Below are positions 27,279 through 35,979 of a stretch of 64,000 nt of DNA, piece after piece. Within the stretch, counting starts at the first letter, position 1. Each line of letters starts with the position of its first letter. The position numbers and the translations under genes were made by a program. Source of the DNA: CADEDH01 sp965216205 (GTDB taxonomy: Bacteria > Actinomycetota > Acidimicrobiia > Acidimicrobiales > SZUA-35); NCBI GenBank assembly GCA_965216205.1, contig OZ244139.1, positions 4,154,001-4,218,000 of the forward strand, in the 5' to 3' direction. Under the pieces are notes generated by a model that was given only the letters and a program-made list of their open reading frames with translations, made no database searches and had not been told where the DNA came from.

Positions 27279-29948
27279 ATGGCAGCTGCTTCGTCCGACA
27301 ACCAGAACGGCAACAGCAACGGCTCGGGTGCGACCACCGACGTCGACGTGGTGGTCGTGGGTGCAGGATTCGCTGGTCTGTACCTCCTGCACCGGCTCCG
27401 CGGCATGGGGCTGACGGCCAAGGCGATCGAGACCGGCGACGACGTTGGCGGCACGTGGTACTGGAACCGCTACCCGGGCGCCCGGTGCGACATCCCGAGC
27501 ATCGACTACTCCTACAGCTTCGACCCGGAGCTCGAGACGGAGTGGCAGTGGAGCGAGAAGTACGCCACCCAACCCGAGATCCTCCGCTATCTCGACCACG
27601 TGGCCAACAAGCACGACCTCCGCCGGGACATCGCGTTCTCCACGAGGGTCACCGAGGCCGCCTGGGACGACGAGGGACAGTTCTGGCGCATCACCACCGA
27701 ACCGGCCGGCACGGATACCGGCAGCGGTGGCAACGGGGCTGGCGGCGACACGGTCACAGCCCGCTACTACGTGATGGCCACCGGTTGCCTGTCCGCCCCG
27801 AAGCACCTCGACATCGAGGGGGTCGACCGGTTCGGGGGCGACGTGTACTACACGAGCAGTTGGCCCCACGACGGGGTCGATCTCACCGGCAAGCGGGTCG
27901 GCGTGATCGGCACCGGCTCGTCGGGTATCCAGTCGATCCCGATCATCGCCCGGGAGGCGGCGTCGACCACGGTGTTCCAGCGCACGCCGAACTTCTCGAT
28001 CCCGGCCGGGAACGGCCCGATCCCCCAGGCCAAGCTCGATGCGATCGCCGGTCGCCATGCCGAGTACCGGGAGGAGGCCCGCTGGTCGCAGGCCGGTGTG
28101 CCGACCACGCCGGCCACCGTCGGCGCCCTGCAGGTGAGCGACGAGGAACGCGAGGCCGCCTTCGAGCGGGTCTGGGCCCGGGGTGAGCTGCTCGCCGCCG
28201 GTGAGGAGTTCACCGACCTGATCATCAACGAGGCGGCGAACGACACCTGGGCCGAGTTCGTCCGCAACAAGATCCGCTCGATCGTCGACGACCCGGAGAC
28301 GGCCGAGACGCTGTGCCCGAAGGACCATCCGTTCGGCACGAAGCGACCCTGCCTCGACAGTGGCTACTACGAGACGTTCAACCGGCCCAACGTGAGCCTG
28401 GTCGACCTGCGCAAGACCCCGATCACCACCATCACCGAGACCGGGATCGAAACCGCCGGCGGGTCACACGAGTTCGACGTGATCGTGTTCGCCACGGGCT
28501 TCGACGCCATGACCGGCGCGATCGTTGCGGTCGACATCAAGGGCCGGAACGGGCTGCCACTCGCCGAGAAGTGGGCCGACGGGCCGGTCACCTACCTCGG
28601 CCTGACCGTGGCCGACTTCCCGAACTTCTTCGCCGTCACCGGGCCGGGGAGCCCCTCGGTGCTGTCGAACATGACGGTCTCGATCGAGCAGCACGTGGAG
28701 TGGCTGACCGACTGCATCGGCTGGCTCGACGCCAACGGCTACCGCGCCATCGACCCCTCCGACGAGGCCGAGGAGGCCTGGGTGCAGCACGTCTACGACG
28801 CCGGCGCCATCACGCTCTTCCCGAAGGCGAACTCGTGGTACATGGGGGCCAACGTCCCCGGCAAGCCGCGGGTGTTCCTGCCGTTCGTGGGCGGTGTCGG
28901 CGAGTACCGCCGGGCCTGCGAGGAGGTGGCGGCCAGCGAGTACGTGGGCTTCGACCTGACGAGGGCCGATGGCACCGTTCGGCAGAGCGACGAGATCATC
29001 CGCCCGCTCCAACCCGACGTGACGATGGTGCTCCACATGATGGAGCAACTCGACCTCCCACCGATCGAGACGATGTCGGTCGAGGACGCCCGGGCGTTCA
29101 TGGAGCAGTCGGCCACCCAGCGGCCGCCGGGACCCGACGTGGGTGAGATCGTCGACGGCACGTTCCCGGGGGCCGACGGCGACGACCTCGACTACCGCTT
29201 GTACCGGCCGTCGAGCGAGGGCCCCCACCCGGTCGTCGTCTACTTCCACGGCGGCGGATGGGTGCTCGGCAGCGCCGACTCCGACGACCCGTTCTGCCGC
29301 GACCTCTGCGTGCGCGCCGACGCGATCGTGGTGTCGTGCGACTACCGCCACGCTCCCGAGCACCGCTTCCCCGCCGCGCCCGACGACGCCTTCGCTGCGC
29401 TGCGATGGGTGGCCGACAACATCGAGCCGCTCGGGGGCGCTCCCGGCCAGCTCGCGATCGCCGGCTGGAGCGCCGGCGGCAACGTGGCCGCGGTCGCCGC
29501 GCAACGGGCCCGCGACGCCGGCGGTCCGCACGTCTCGGGGGTCCTCCTCGTCACGCCGGTGGTCGACTGCGACTTCTCCCGGCCCTCCTACCAGGAGAAC
29601 GCCGAGGGGTACGTGCTCACGACCGGGCTCATGCGGTGGTTCTGGGACCACTACGCCGACGAGGCCGACCGGTCCGACCCGTCGGCGTCGCCGATCCGGG
29701 CAGCCGATCTGTCCGGCCTGCCGCCGACCGTCGTGGCGACGAGCCAGTTCGACCCGCTCCGGGACGAGGGGGCCGCCTACGTCGAGGCGTTGCAGGCGGC
29801 CGGGGGCGATGCCCGGCTGCTCACCTACCGCGGCCACACCCACACGTCGCTCGCGGCGGTCGACATGGTGCTCTCGGGCGCCCCGGCCCGGGAGGACATG
29901 GCCGAGGCGCTCCGCGGGTTCTTCAGCTCGGTCCCGGCCGCCGGCTGA
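27279..29948 (+). CDS. Baeyer-Villiger-type monooxygenase fused to an HSL-family esterase
   Basis: The product has 889 residues. The N-terminal part (about 20-600) is a class B flavin monooxygenase: VVVGAGFAG for FAD, GGTWYWNRYPGARCDIPS, and VIGTGSSGIQ for NADPH near residue 212. The Baeyer-Villiger fingerprint reads F-x-G-x-x-x-Y-x-x-x-W-P, with Tyr where His is usual. The C-terminal 290 residues are a hormone-sensitive-lipase-like esterase: FHGGGWVLG near 655, elbow GWSAGG near 728 (Trp replaces the usual Asp), SQFDPLRDEG and GHTHTSL. One chain could oxidise a ketone to an ester and then cleave it. ATG 27279 has AAGGGGA upstream. Confidence 0.88.
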   Translation: MAAASSDNQNGNSNGSGATTDVDVVVVGAGFAGLYLLHRLRGMGLTAKAIETGDDVGGTWYWNRYPGARCDIPSIDYSYSFDPELETEWQWSEKYATQPEILRYLDHVANKHDLRRDIAFSTRVTEAAWDDEGQFWRITTEPAGTDTGSGGNGAGGDTVTARYYVMATGCLSAPKHLDIEGVDRFGGDVYYTSSWPHDGVDLTGKRVGVIGTGSSGIQSIPIIAREAASTTVFQRTPNFSIPAGNGPIPQAKLDAIAGRHAEYREEARWSQAGVPTTPATVGALQVSDEEREAAFERVWARGELLAAGEEFTDLIINEAANDTWAEFVRNKIRSIVDDPETAETLCPKDHPFGTKRPCLDSGYYETFNRPNVSLVDLRKTPITTITETGIETAGGSHEFDVIVFATGFDAMTGAIVAVDIKGRNGLPLAEKWADGPVTYLGLTVADFPNFFAVTGPGSPSVLSNMTVSIEQHVEWLTDCIGWLDANGYRAIDPSDEAEEAWVQHVYDAGAITLFPKANSWYMGANVPGKPRVFLPFVGGVGEYRRACEEVAASEYVGFDLTRADGTVRQSDEIIRPLQPDVTMVLHMMEQLDLPPIETMSVEDARAFMEQSATQRPPGPDVGEIVDGTFPGADGDDLDYRLYRPSSEGPHPVVVYFHGGGWVLGSADSDDPFCRDLCVRADAIVVSCDYRHAPEHRFPAAPDDAFAALRWVADNIEPLGGAPGQLAIAGWSAGGNVAAVAAQRARDAGGPHVSGVLLVTPVVDCDFSRPSYQENAEGYVLTTGLMRWFWDHYADEADRSDPSASPIRAADLSGLPPTVVATSQFDPLRDEGAAYVEALQAAGGDARLLTYRGHTHTSLAAVDMVLSGAPAREDMAEALRGFFSSVPAAG

Positions 29949-29965
29949 CCCGGACCTGGCCGACG

Positions 29966-31099
29966 TCAGGCCTGGTGGCGATCGGCGAGGCTGGTCGCCA
30001 CCAGGCCGGCAAGGGTGGCGGTCCGGCCGTCGTCGTTCTGGGCCTGGATCACGTAGAACAGCGCCTGCCGGGCGAGGAGCTGGCCGACGTGGTCGCGGCC
30101 GGCGCCCCGACCCCCGGCGGCGGCGAGCAGCGCGGTGGTCAGCCGCTGGGTGGCGAACACCGCGCTCGACCTGGTGGCTGCCACCCGGGCGATCGCAGCC
30201 TCCTCAGCCGCCATCGCATCGGGCGGCGCCGGCTCGGACGACGTCGGCTCGGGACAGGGCTCTGGTCCCTCGACCTGGGCCGACATCGCCTCGCCGGCAT
30301 AGACGCGCCACCACGGCTCGAGCGCTCGGGCCGCGTCGGGCGCCAACGTCGCCAGCTCGGCCAGTGCCCGATCACCGATGCCGATGCACAAGGGGTTCGC
30401 TCGGACCGCGCCTCGCCGATCCCCGATCCGCCACCGGCCGGCCGGTTCGACCGACAGCACGTCGGCGTCGGGCACGGCGAGGCCTGCAAAGCGGAGGGTC
30501 ACGGTCTGGGTGGCGTCGAACGTCACCAGCTCCATCGGCGCCGACGCCTCGATCGAGGATGGCACGCCATCGTCGACCGGGAGGAGGAACCACACGATCT
30601 GGTCGTCGGCGGTCGTGGCCGCCACCGAGAACACCTCGGCGGTCCCCCACGACGTGGCCCACGGCGCGAGACCGTCGATGCGCCACCCACCATCGACCCG
30701 CTCGGCTCGCACCGCCGCCGCGCCCGCTCGCCGCACATGGGCGAACGCGGTGCCCCCGAGGGTCCGACCGCACAGGCGGACGAGCCAACGGTCGCGCAGC
30801 GCCGCGTTGTGGGTGTGGGCCACCGCCGCCACCACGCCACCGTGCTGAGCGAACGCGAACGCGGTTGCCCCACAGCCCCCACCGAGCACCCGGAGCACGT
30901 GGCGGACCTGCTCCCGGCCGAAGCCGAGTCCGCCGAGGTCGGGTGGGGCGAGCATCGAGAAGAGACCGAGCTCGGCCAGGGCATCGTAGTGACGGGCCGG
31001 AATCGCAGCCGCCCGGTCGACCGAGAGTGCGGCCGGCCACAGCAGTTCGTCGGCGAGCCTGCCGCTCTCGGTCACCAGCTCGTCGAAGTGGGTCGCCAT
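29966..31099 (-). CDS. Acyl-CoA dehydrogenase-like flavoprotein
   Basis: This 377-residue protein keeps the acyl-CoA dehydrogenase layout: an N-terminal helical domain (LAELGLFSMLAPPDLGGLGFG), the mid beta-domain GGTAFAHVRR, WRIDGLAPWATSWGTAEVFSVAA, and a C-terminal helical domain. A Pro/Glu-rich insertion lies near residues 275-300. The usual catalytic Glu cannot be located with confidence, so it may be one of the oxidase/hydroxylase relatives. ATG 31099 lies four bases after the stop of ald, so the two genes form an operon with ald first. Confidence 0.75.
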   Translation of the reverse strand: MATHFDELVTESGRLADELLWPAALSVDRAAAIPARHYDALAELGLFSMLAPPDLGGLGFGREQVRHVLRVLGGGCGATAFAFAQHGGVVAAVAHTHNAALRDRWLVRLCGRTLGGTAFAHVRRAGAAAVRAERVDGGWRIDGLAPWATSWGTAEVFSVAATTADDQIVWFLLPVDDGVPSSIEASAPMELVTFDATQTVTLRFAGLAVPDADVLSVEPAGRWRIGDRRGAVRANPLCIGIGDRALAELATLAPDAARALEPWWRVYAGEAMSAQVEGPEPCPEPTSSEPAPPDAMAAEEAAIARVAATRSSAVFATQRLTTALLAAAGGRGAGRDHVGQLLARQALFYVIQAQNDDGRTATLAGLVATSLADRHQA

Positions 31100-31103
31100 C
31101 GGT

Positions 31104-32225
31104 TCAGCCTGCAGCGAGCGCCTCGAGAGGGTCAACATGGGCGAGCCCGAGCGCGTCGGCCACCGCCTGCTCGGTGATCGCCCCCTTGTACACGTTGAGG
31201 CCGTTGCGGAGGTGGGCGTCCTCGAGCATCGCCTCCTCGAGCCCCTTGTCGGCGAGGTCGAGCACGAAGCGCAGCGTGGCGTTGTTGAGGGCATAGGTTG
31301 ACGTCTGGGGAACCGCTCCCGGCATGTTCGCCACCGCGTAGTGCACGACACCATCGACGACGTAGGTGGGGGCGCGGTGGGTGGTGGGCCGCGACGTCTC
31401 CATCGAACCGCCCTGATCGATCGCCACGTCAACCAGCACCGAGCCGGGCCGCATCTGTCGCACCATCTCGGCCGTGACGAGCTTGGGAGCGCGCGCACCC
31501 TTGACCAGGACCGCCCCGACCACGAGGTCGGCGTCGAGCACCAGCTCCTCCAGAGCGTTCGCGGTGGAGTACACGGTGGTGACCGCCGCCCCGAACCTCG
31601 ACGCCAGGTGATCGAGCACCGGCTGGCTCCGGTCGAGGACGGTGACGTCGGCCCCCATCCCCACCGCGATCTCGGTGGCGTTCTCCCCCACGACGCCGCC
31701 GCCGATGATCACGACCCGCGCCGGCGGAACGCCGGGCACGCCGCCGATGAGCAGGCCGGCGCCGCCCACGGGCGCCTCGAGGCAGTGGGCGCCCGCCTGC
31801 ACCGCCATCCTGCCGGCGACGGTGGACATGGGAGCGAGCAACGGCAGCCCGCCGTGGTCGTCGGTCACGGTCTCGTAGGCGATGCAGATCGCCCCCGAGT
31901 CGACGAGGTCCTTCGCCTGATCGGGGTCGGGGGCGAGGTGGAGGTAGGTGAAGAGACCCTGGCCAGCCCGGAGCATCGCCCGCTCGGCGGCCTGGGGCTC
32001 CTTCACCTTGACGATGAGGTCGGCCTGCTCGAACACCGCGGCCGCCGAGGCGGCGATGACCGCCCCGGCGGCGGTGTAGGCCTCGTCGTCGGCGGCGATT
32101 CCCCGCCCGGCTCCCGACTGCACCACGACGTCGTGACCGTGCGTCACCAGCTCACGAACACTGCCCGGGATCAGACCGACGCGATCCTCGTCGTCCTTGA
32201 CCTCGGTTGGCACACCGACACGCAT
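31104..32225 (-). CDS. ald: Alanine dehydrogenase
   Basis: This 373-residue protein is full length for the family. It has MRVGVPTEVKDDEDRVGLIP, the substrate-binding KVKEP and TYLHLA (Lys and catalytic His), NAD-binding VVIIGGGVVGENATEIA, and the signature VDVAIDQGGSMETSRPTTH. It interconverts L-alanine and pyruvate plus ammonia with NAD. A GAGGGTGG ribosome site precedes ATG 32225. The acyl-CoA dehydrogenase-like gene follows in the same operon. Confidence 0.95.
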   Translation of the reverse strand: MRVGVPTEVKDDEDRVGLIPGSVRELVTHGHDVVVQSGAGRGIAADDEAYTAAGAVIAASAAAVFEQADLIVKVKEPQAAERAMLRAGQGLFTYLHLAPDPDQAKDLVDSGAICIAYETVTDDHGGLPLLAPMSTVAGRMAVQAGAHCLEAPVGGAGLLIGGVPGVPPARVVIIGGGVVGENATEIAVGMGADVTVLDRSQPVLDHLASRFGAAVTTVYSTANALEELVLDADLVVGAVLVKGARAPKLVTAEMVRQMRPGSVLVDVAIDQGGSMETSRPTTHRAPTYVVDGVVHYAVANMPGAVPQTSTYALNNATLRFVLDLADKGLEEAMLEDAHLRNGLNVYKGAITEQAVADALGLAHVDPLEALAAG

Positions 32226-32289
32226 CGAACCACCCTCTTTCGGTCGCAGCTCGGACGCATCGGCCCGAGCCCGTCCAATGTACGCCTCG

Positions 32290-32502
32290 TCAGCTCAGGC
32301 TGTCGGCGACCGAGGAGTATCGAGGGGCCAGGGTCGAGCCGAGAAGGGTGACGGCGGCGACGCATACGAGGGCGATGAGCGCAACGAGCAGCGCGTACTC
32401 GACGAGGGATGCGCCTCGCTCGTCGCCGTCCGCCGTCACGAACCGCTGGGGCAGGCACATCACCTCCTGGAAGCAGTTGGTGAAGGTGTGCCGCGTGATC
32501 AT
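32290..32502 (-). CDS. Flp/Fap-type IVb pilin
   Basis: This is a 70-residue prepilin. The processing site is DERG/ASLVEYALLVALIALV, with the conserved Glu at +5 followed by one hydrophobic helix, so the mature pilin is about 40 residues. ATG 32502 gives a 30-residue leader and follows TACAAC by five bases. An alternative ATG at 32460, directly after AGGAGGTG, gives a shorter and more typical leader. No tad assembly genes are in the window, so this pilin gene is an orphan here. Confidence 0.85.
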   Translation of the reverse strand: MITRHTFTNCFQEVMCLPQRFVTADGDERGASLVEYALLVALIALVCVAAVTLLGSTLAPRYSSVADSLS

Positions 32503-32582
32503 GGATTGTTGTATCGGCGGGACGATGGTTCGACCTAATAGGACGGCGGAACCAAATGTCGCGGCACCCGTAGGCTGGCCCG

Positions 32583-33293
32583 GTGGAAACCGAGCTGCTG
32601 TTCCTGCGCGACGCCTACCTGACCGAGACCGAGGCGACCGTCGTCGATTGCGACGGTGATGCCGTCGCCCTCGACCGCACGGTCTTCTACCCGACCGGTG
32701 GCGGACAGCCCCACGACACGGGAACGCTCGTCCACGACGGCGCGGAGCTCGACGTCACCGGGGTGCAGAAGCGTGGGTCGACCGTGTGGCACACCGTCGA
32801 CGGCGACCTGCCGCCGGTCGGCTCGAGGGTCGTCGCCGCCGTCGACTGGTCTCGACGCCACGAGCTCATGCGCACCCACACCGCGATGCACCTCCTGTGC
32901 GGCGTGATCTGGAACGAGTACGGCAAGGCGGTCACCGGTGGGAACATGGAGCCGTTGACCGGTCGGATGGACTTCGAGTTCGACCCCCTCCCCGACGGCT
33001 TCGCCGAGCGGGTGACCGACGCGGTCAACGCCGAGATCGATGCCGATCGTCCGATCGAGGTGAGCTTCCTCGACCGGTCGACGGCGCTCGCCGACGAGGA
33101 CCTGATCCGCACGAAGGTGAACCTGATCCCGGAGTCGGTCACGGAGATCCGGGTCGTCGACATCGTGGGCCTCGACCGCCAGGCCGACGGGGGCACCCAC
33201 GTGGCCAGGACCAGCGAAGTCGGCCACTTCGAGATCACGAAGACCGAATCGAAGGGCAAGGGCAACAAGCGGGTTCGGATCCAGCTCAGTTGA
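32583..33293 (+). CDS. Alanyl-tRNA editing protein (AlaX type)
   Basis: This 236-residue stand-alone editing domain is related to the C-terminal half of AlaRS/ThrRS editing modules. FYPTGGGQPHDTG, the zinc motif HTAMH, a second metal region GGTHVARTSEVG and the tail RVRIQL mark the AlaX-M/L type. It hydrolyses mischarged Ser-tRNA(Ala) or Gly-tRNA(Ala). The start is GTG 32583, six bases after TAGGCT, with no Shine-Dalgarno. Confidence 0.9.
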   Translation: METELLFLRDAYLTETEATVVDCDGDAVALDRTVFYPTGGGQPHDTGTLVHDGAELDVTGVQKRGSTVWHTVDGDLPPVGSRVVAAVDWSRRHELMRTHTAMHLLCGVIWNEYGKAVTGGNMEPLTGRMDFEFDPLPDGFAERVTDAVNAEIDADRPIEVSFLDRSTALADEDLIRTKVNLIPESVTEIRVVDIVGLDRQADGGTHVARTSEVGHFEITKTESKGKGNKRVRIQLS

Positions 33294-33338
33294 TCAGCTC
33301 TCTCGGTTGATCAGCCGTCTCGGTTGATGAGTCCCGGG
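33290..33338. repeat. 17-bp tandem repeat overlapping the AlaX stop
   Basis: TTGATCAGCTCTCTCGG (33290) is followed by TTGATCAGCCGTCTCGG (33307) and a third partial copy at 33324. The first unit contains the TGA stop. Confidence 0.6.
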
Positions 33339-33372
33339 CGAGCACCTTGCGCCACCATCCCGGTGGAGGTGC

Positions 33373-33539
33373 TTGACAAAGTAAGGGCGTCATTGTTTGC
33401 TACTCGTAGTCCAAGCCCGTTGCGTTACGGTACGTACACGCCGTAGCGTGGAGGTCGGGTCCCAGCCACCTTCGGTAGCTCGGGCCCTGCATGGCTCCTC
33501 GGATATCGTTGCGGCGGGAACCAGACGATGTCCGAGGAG
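33373..33539 (+). ncRNA. Possible small RNA or structured intergenic element
   Basis: The 266-bp gap between alaX and terC contains an AT-richer patch with TTGACA at 33373 and TTTGCT 17 bp later. A hairpin of eight pairs follows (about 33423-33448), then a strong 15-bp hairpin (33495-33539). Promoter plus terminal hairpin would give a transcript of about 130 nt. No coding sequence is convincing. The last hairpin may simply be the terC terminator. Confidence 0.25.
33495..33539. terminator. 15-bp hairpin downstream of terC-like gene
   Basis: CTCCTCGGATATCGT (33495-33509) pairs with ACGATGTCCGAGGAG (33525-33539) with one G-U type mismatch. It lies 20 bp after the stop of the reverse-strand TerC gene and lacks a U tract. 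Confidence 0.5.
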
Positions 33540-33559
33540 TACATGCTCCCAGCGCCCGC

Positions 33560-34564
33560 CTAGCTGGAGCCCGTGGCCGCTTCCGCCGCTGCGATCTGGC
33601 GGTTCTTCATCTCGCTGAACACCACCGCGGCAACGAGCAGCACGGCGATCGTCCCGAGCGAGATCCACACGTTCAGGTGGTACCAGCGGGAGAAGGCCAT
33701 CTTCAGGCCGACGAACACGAGGATCGCGCCCAGGGCGTGGTTGAGGTAGTGGAACCGGGACCGGGCGTCGGCGAGCAGGAAGTACATGGCCCGGAGCCCG
33801 AGGATGGCGAACGCGTTCGAGGCGAAGATCAGGTATTCCTCCCTCGACAGCGCCAGGATGGCGGGGACCGAGTCGACGGCGAAGATCAGGTCGGTGACCT
33901 CGACCACCACCAGCGCCGCCAGGAGCGGGGTGGCGGCCCGCTTGCCGTCGATCTTGGTGAAGAACTTCTGCCCGTCGAGCTCCCGGGAGACCGGCATGAA
34001 CCGTTCGAGGAGCTTCATGCCTGCGAGCGATTCACCGTCCCCCTCGTCCTCCCGGTGCCGGATCATCCGGATGCCGGTGTAGATCAGGAACACGCCGAAG
34101 ATCACCAGCAGGATCTCGAACTGCTCGAGCAGCGCCGCGCCCACGAAGATGAAGATCGCCCGCATCGCGAGCGCGCCGAAGATCCCCCAGAACAGCACCC
34201 GATGCTGCAGGGCCACCGGTATCGCCATGCTGCTGAACAGCAGCGACCACACGAACACGTTGTCGACGCTGAGGGCCTTCTCGGTGAGGTAGCCGCTCAG
34301 GTACTCGCCGAACGCTCCAGGCCCGTAGACCGCGAGGACGATCACCGAGAAGGCGAGGCCACACGCGATCCAGGCGCTGGTCTCGATCAGGACCTCCCTG
34401 GTGGTGGGGACGTGCGCCTCCCGATGGCGGTACAGGTCGATGCCGAGCAGCACGAGGATGGCCACGACGAGCGCGATCCACGCCGCCGGGGTGACGTTCA
34501 GCGTGACGAACTTCTCCGGGTCGGCGGCCTCCGTTGCGAGCAGCGACGACGGGGCGAGAGACAT
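33560..34564 (-). CDS. TerC-family integral membrane protein
   Basis: This 334-residue protein has eight or nine membrane helices. The TerC hallmarks are ALSVDNVFVW in an early helix and DLIFAVDSVPAILA in a later one, each with an intramembrane Asp, and the basic loop RHREDEGDGES between. TerC proteins (Alx, YkoY) are linked to manganese export and to tellurite/stress phenotypes. ATG 34564 follows TAGGAT by seven bases. No yybP-ykoY riboswitch is seen upstream. The VWA/PP2C/kinase operon lies 1.4 kb away. Confidence 0.88.
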   Translation of the reverse strand: MSLAPSSLLATEAADPEKFVTLNVTPAAWIALVVAILVLLGIDLYRHREAHVPTTREVLIETSAWIACGLAFSVIVLAVYGPGAFGEYLSGYLTEKALSVDNVFVWSLLFSSMAIPVALQHRVLFWGIFGALAMRAIFIFVGAALLEQFEILLVIFGVFLIYTGIRMIRHREDEGDGESLAGMKLLERFMPVSRELDGQKFFTKIDGKRAATPLLAALVVVEVTDLIFAVDSVPAILALSREEYLIFASNAFAILGLRAMYFLLADARSRFHYLNHALGAILVFVGLKMAFSRWYHLNVWISLGTIAVLLVAAVVFSEMKNRQIAAAEAATGSS

Positions 34565-34710
34565 CCGCACGATCCTAGCGGCCACCGTCTGGCGGTCTGG
34601 CCCCGGTCGCGACGACAGTAGCCTCTGCCGGACACCGGTCCAGCGAGCGTCTGGGGGCCTCGGGGCGCCCGGCACCCAGCACGAGTCGAAGCAGGAAAGC
34701 AGGAAGTCAG

Positions 34711-35490
34711 ATGCCACGAATGAACCTCGAAGGAAGCTCCGCCGTCGTCACCGGAGGCGCGTCCGGGATCGGCGAGGCCTCGGCCCGCCAACTCGCCGAC
34801 CTCGGCGCCCGGGTCGTGATCGCCGACCTCAACGAGGAGCTCGGGCAGTCGGTGGCGTCCGACGTCGGCGGACTGTTCGTGCGGTGCGACGTGTCGAGCG
34901 AGGCGGACGGCACCACCGCGGTCGACGCCGCCTCGGAGATGGGTCCGCTCCGGGCGCTCGTCAACTCGGCCGGTCTCGGCCGGGCGGGGCGCACCGTCGA
35001 TCGCAACAACGATCCGATGCCGCAGTCCGACTTCGAGTTCGTCATCAAGATCAACCTGCTCGGCACGTTCAACATGCTCCGGTTGTCGGCGGCGGCGATG
35101 GCCAAGACCGCCCCGGTCGACGACGACGGCAACCGGGGCGCGATCGTGAACATGGCGTCGGTCGCGGCGTTCGACGGCCAGATCGGCCAGGCGGCGTACT
35201 CGGCGTCGAAGGGCGGCGTGGTGGGCATGACGCTGCCGATCGCACGGGACCTGGCCGCTGTCGGCGTGCGGGTCAACACGATCGCCCCGGGCCTGATCGA
35301 CACCCCGATCTACGGCAGCGGTGAGCAGTCCGACCAGTTCAAGGCCCACCTCGGCCAGTCGGTGCTGTTCCCGAAGCGTCTCGGCACCGCCGAGGAGCTC
35401 GCGTTCATGGTGGTCGACCTGATCACGAACCCGTACATGAACGCCGAGACGGTGCGGGTCGACGGTGGCATCCGGATGCCACCGAAGTAG
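34711..35490 (+). CDS. Short-chain dehydrogenase/reductase (type-2 hydroxyacyl-CoA dehydrogenase-like)
   Basis: This 259-residue classical SDR has the nucleotide motif VTGGASGIGEASAR, NSAGLG, the catalytic Ser in IVNMASVAAF and YSASK (Tyr and Lys), then APGLIDTPIY. The length, the long insertion after NSAG and the ending VRVDGGIRMPPK resemble 3-hydroxyacyl-CoA dehydrogenase type 2 (HSD17B10-like). It uses NAD(P)(H). AGGAAG lies before ATG 34711. It is divergent from terC. Confidence 0.88.
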   Translation: MPRMNLEGSSAVVTGGASGIGEASARQLADLGARVVIADLNEELGQSVASDVGGLFVRCDVSSEADGTTAVDAASEMGPLRALVNSAGLGRAGRTVDRNNDPMPQSDFEFVIKINLLGTFNMLRLSAAAMAKTAPVDDDGNRGAIVNMASVAAFDGQIGQAAYSASKGGVVGMTLPIARDLAAVGVRVNTIAPGLIDTPIYGSGEQSDQFKAHLGQSVLFPKRLGTAEELAFMVVDLITNPYMNAETVRVDGGIRMPPK

Positions 35491-35531
35491 GAGCCGCACC
35501 CGACAGTCGGCGCGGACGTCTGGCGGTTACT

Positions 35532-35545
35532 CGAACATGTGTTCG
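35532..35545. promoter_or_regulatory. LexA/SOS box upstream of small protein gene
   Basis: CGAACATGTGTTCG fits CGAAC-RNRY-GTTYG completely. It is followed by a TAACCT -10 box (35556-35561) and ATG 35568 six bases later, so LexA binding here would overlap the promoter. Confidence 0.8.
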
Positions 35546-35567
35546 AATCACTGGCTAACCTGTCGGG

Positions 35568-35933
35568 ATGCCGGGGAGCCCGCCAGGCGACACGCCAGCC
35601 GAAGTCATCTCGAGCGACCCCATCGCCGCCCACCGGCGGCTGGAGCAGCGGATCACCGCCGGCCACCCGCCGACGGCTGGTGAGCTGCTCACCCCGTGGG
35701 AGCAGTACCGGGCCGCGGTGCTCCTCGCCGGCCCGGCGAGCGCCGCCCGGCTGCCGGACGACATCGTGGCGGAGCTCTGGGCCGACCACGAGGCGCTCCT
35801 CCGGATACTGGCGCGGCGGGCGGCCCTGATCGCCGAGAGGCGGGAGCCGAGCCCCGCCGACGCCGACGCCGACGACACGAGCTCTGGGATGCGCGCGCCA
35901 CCTCCGTTCGCGGGCGAAACCTGTCGACGTTGA
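35568..35933 (+). CDS. Small protein under a LexA box, unknown function
   Basis: This 121-residue protein is of no family I know. Predicted helices carry Leu/Ala-rich patches (WEQYRAAVLLAG, DDIVAELWADHEALLRILAR, RAALIAER). The tail is acidic, then disordered, and there is no membrane segment or cysteine cluster. The promoter layout (perfect SOS box, TAACCT, six-base spacer, ATG) argues that it is a real leaderless gene switched on by DNA damage. Its stop lies 46 bp before the stop of the convergent FHA gene. Confidence 0.6.
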   Translation: MPGSPPGDTPAEVISSDPIAAHRRLEQRITAGHPPTAGELLTPWEQYRAAVLLAGPASAARLPDDIVAELWADHEALLRILARRAALIAERREPSPADADADDTSSGMRAPPPFAGETCRR

Positions 35934-35979
35934 CCGCTCGCACCCGAGAACGGCGAGTGGCAGCCGCGGGTCGGGCCGA

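Noticed and set aside
31104..33293. Functional pairing of ald and alaX because both concern alanine
   Set aside because: They are on opposite strands with a pilin gene between and separate promoters. One is metabolism and one is tRNA editing.
34565..34710. yybP-ykoY manganese riboswitch before the TerC gene
   Set aside because: The conserved motif was not found, and a TAGGAT box seven bases before ATG implies a leaderless mRNA with no room for one.
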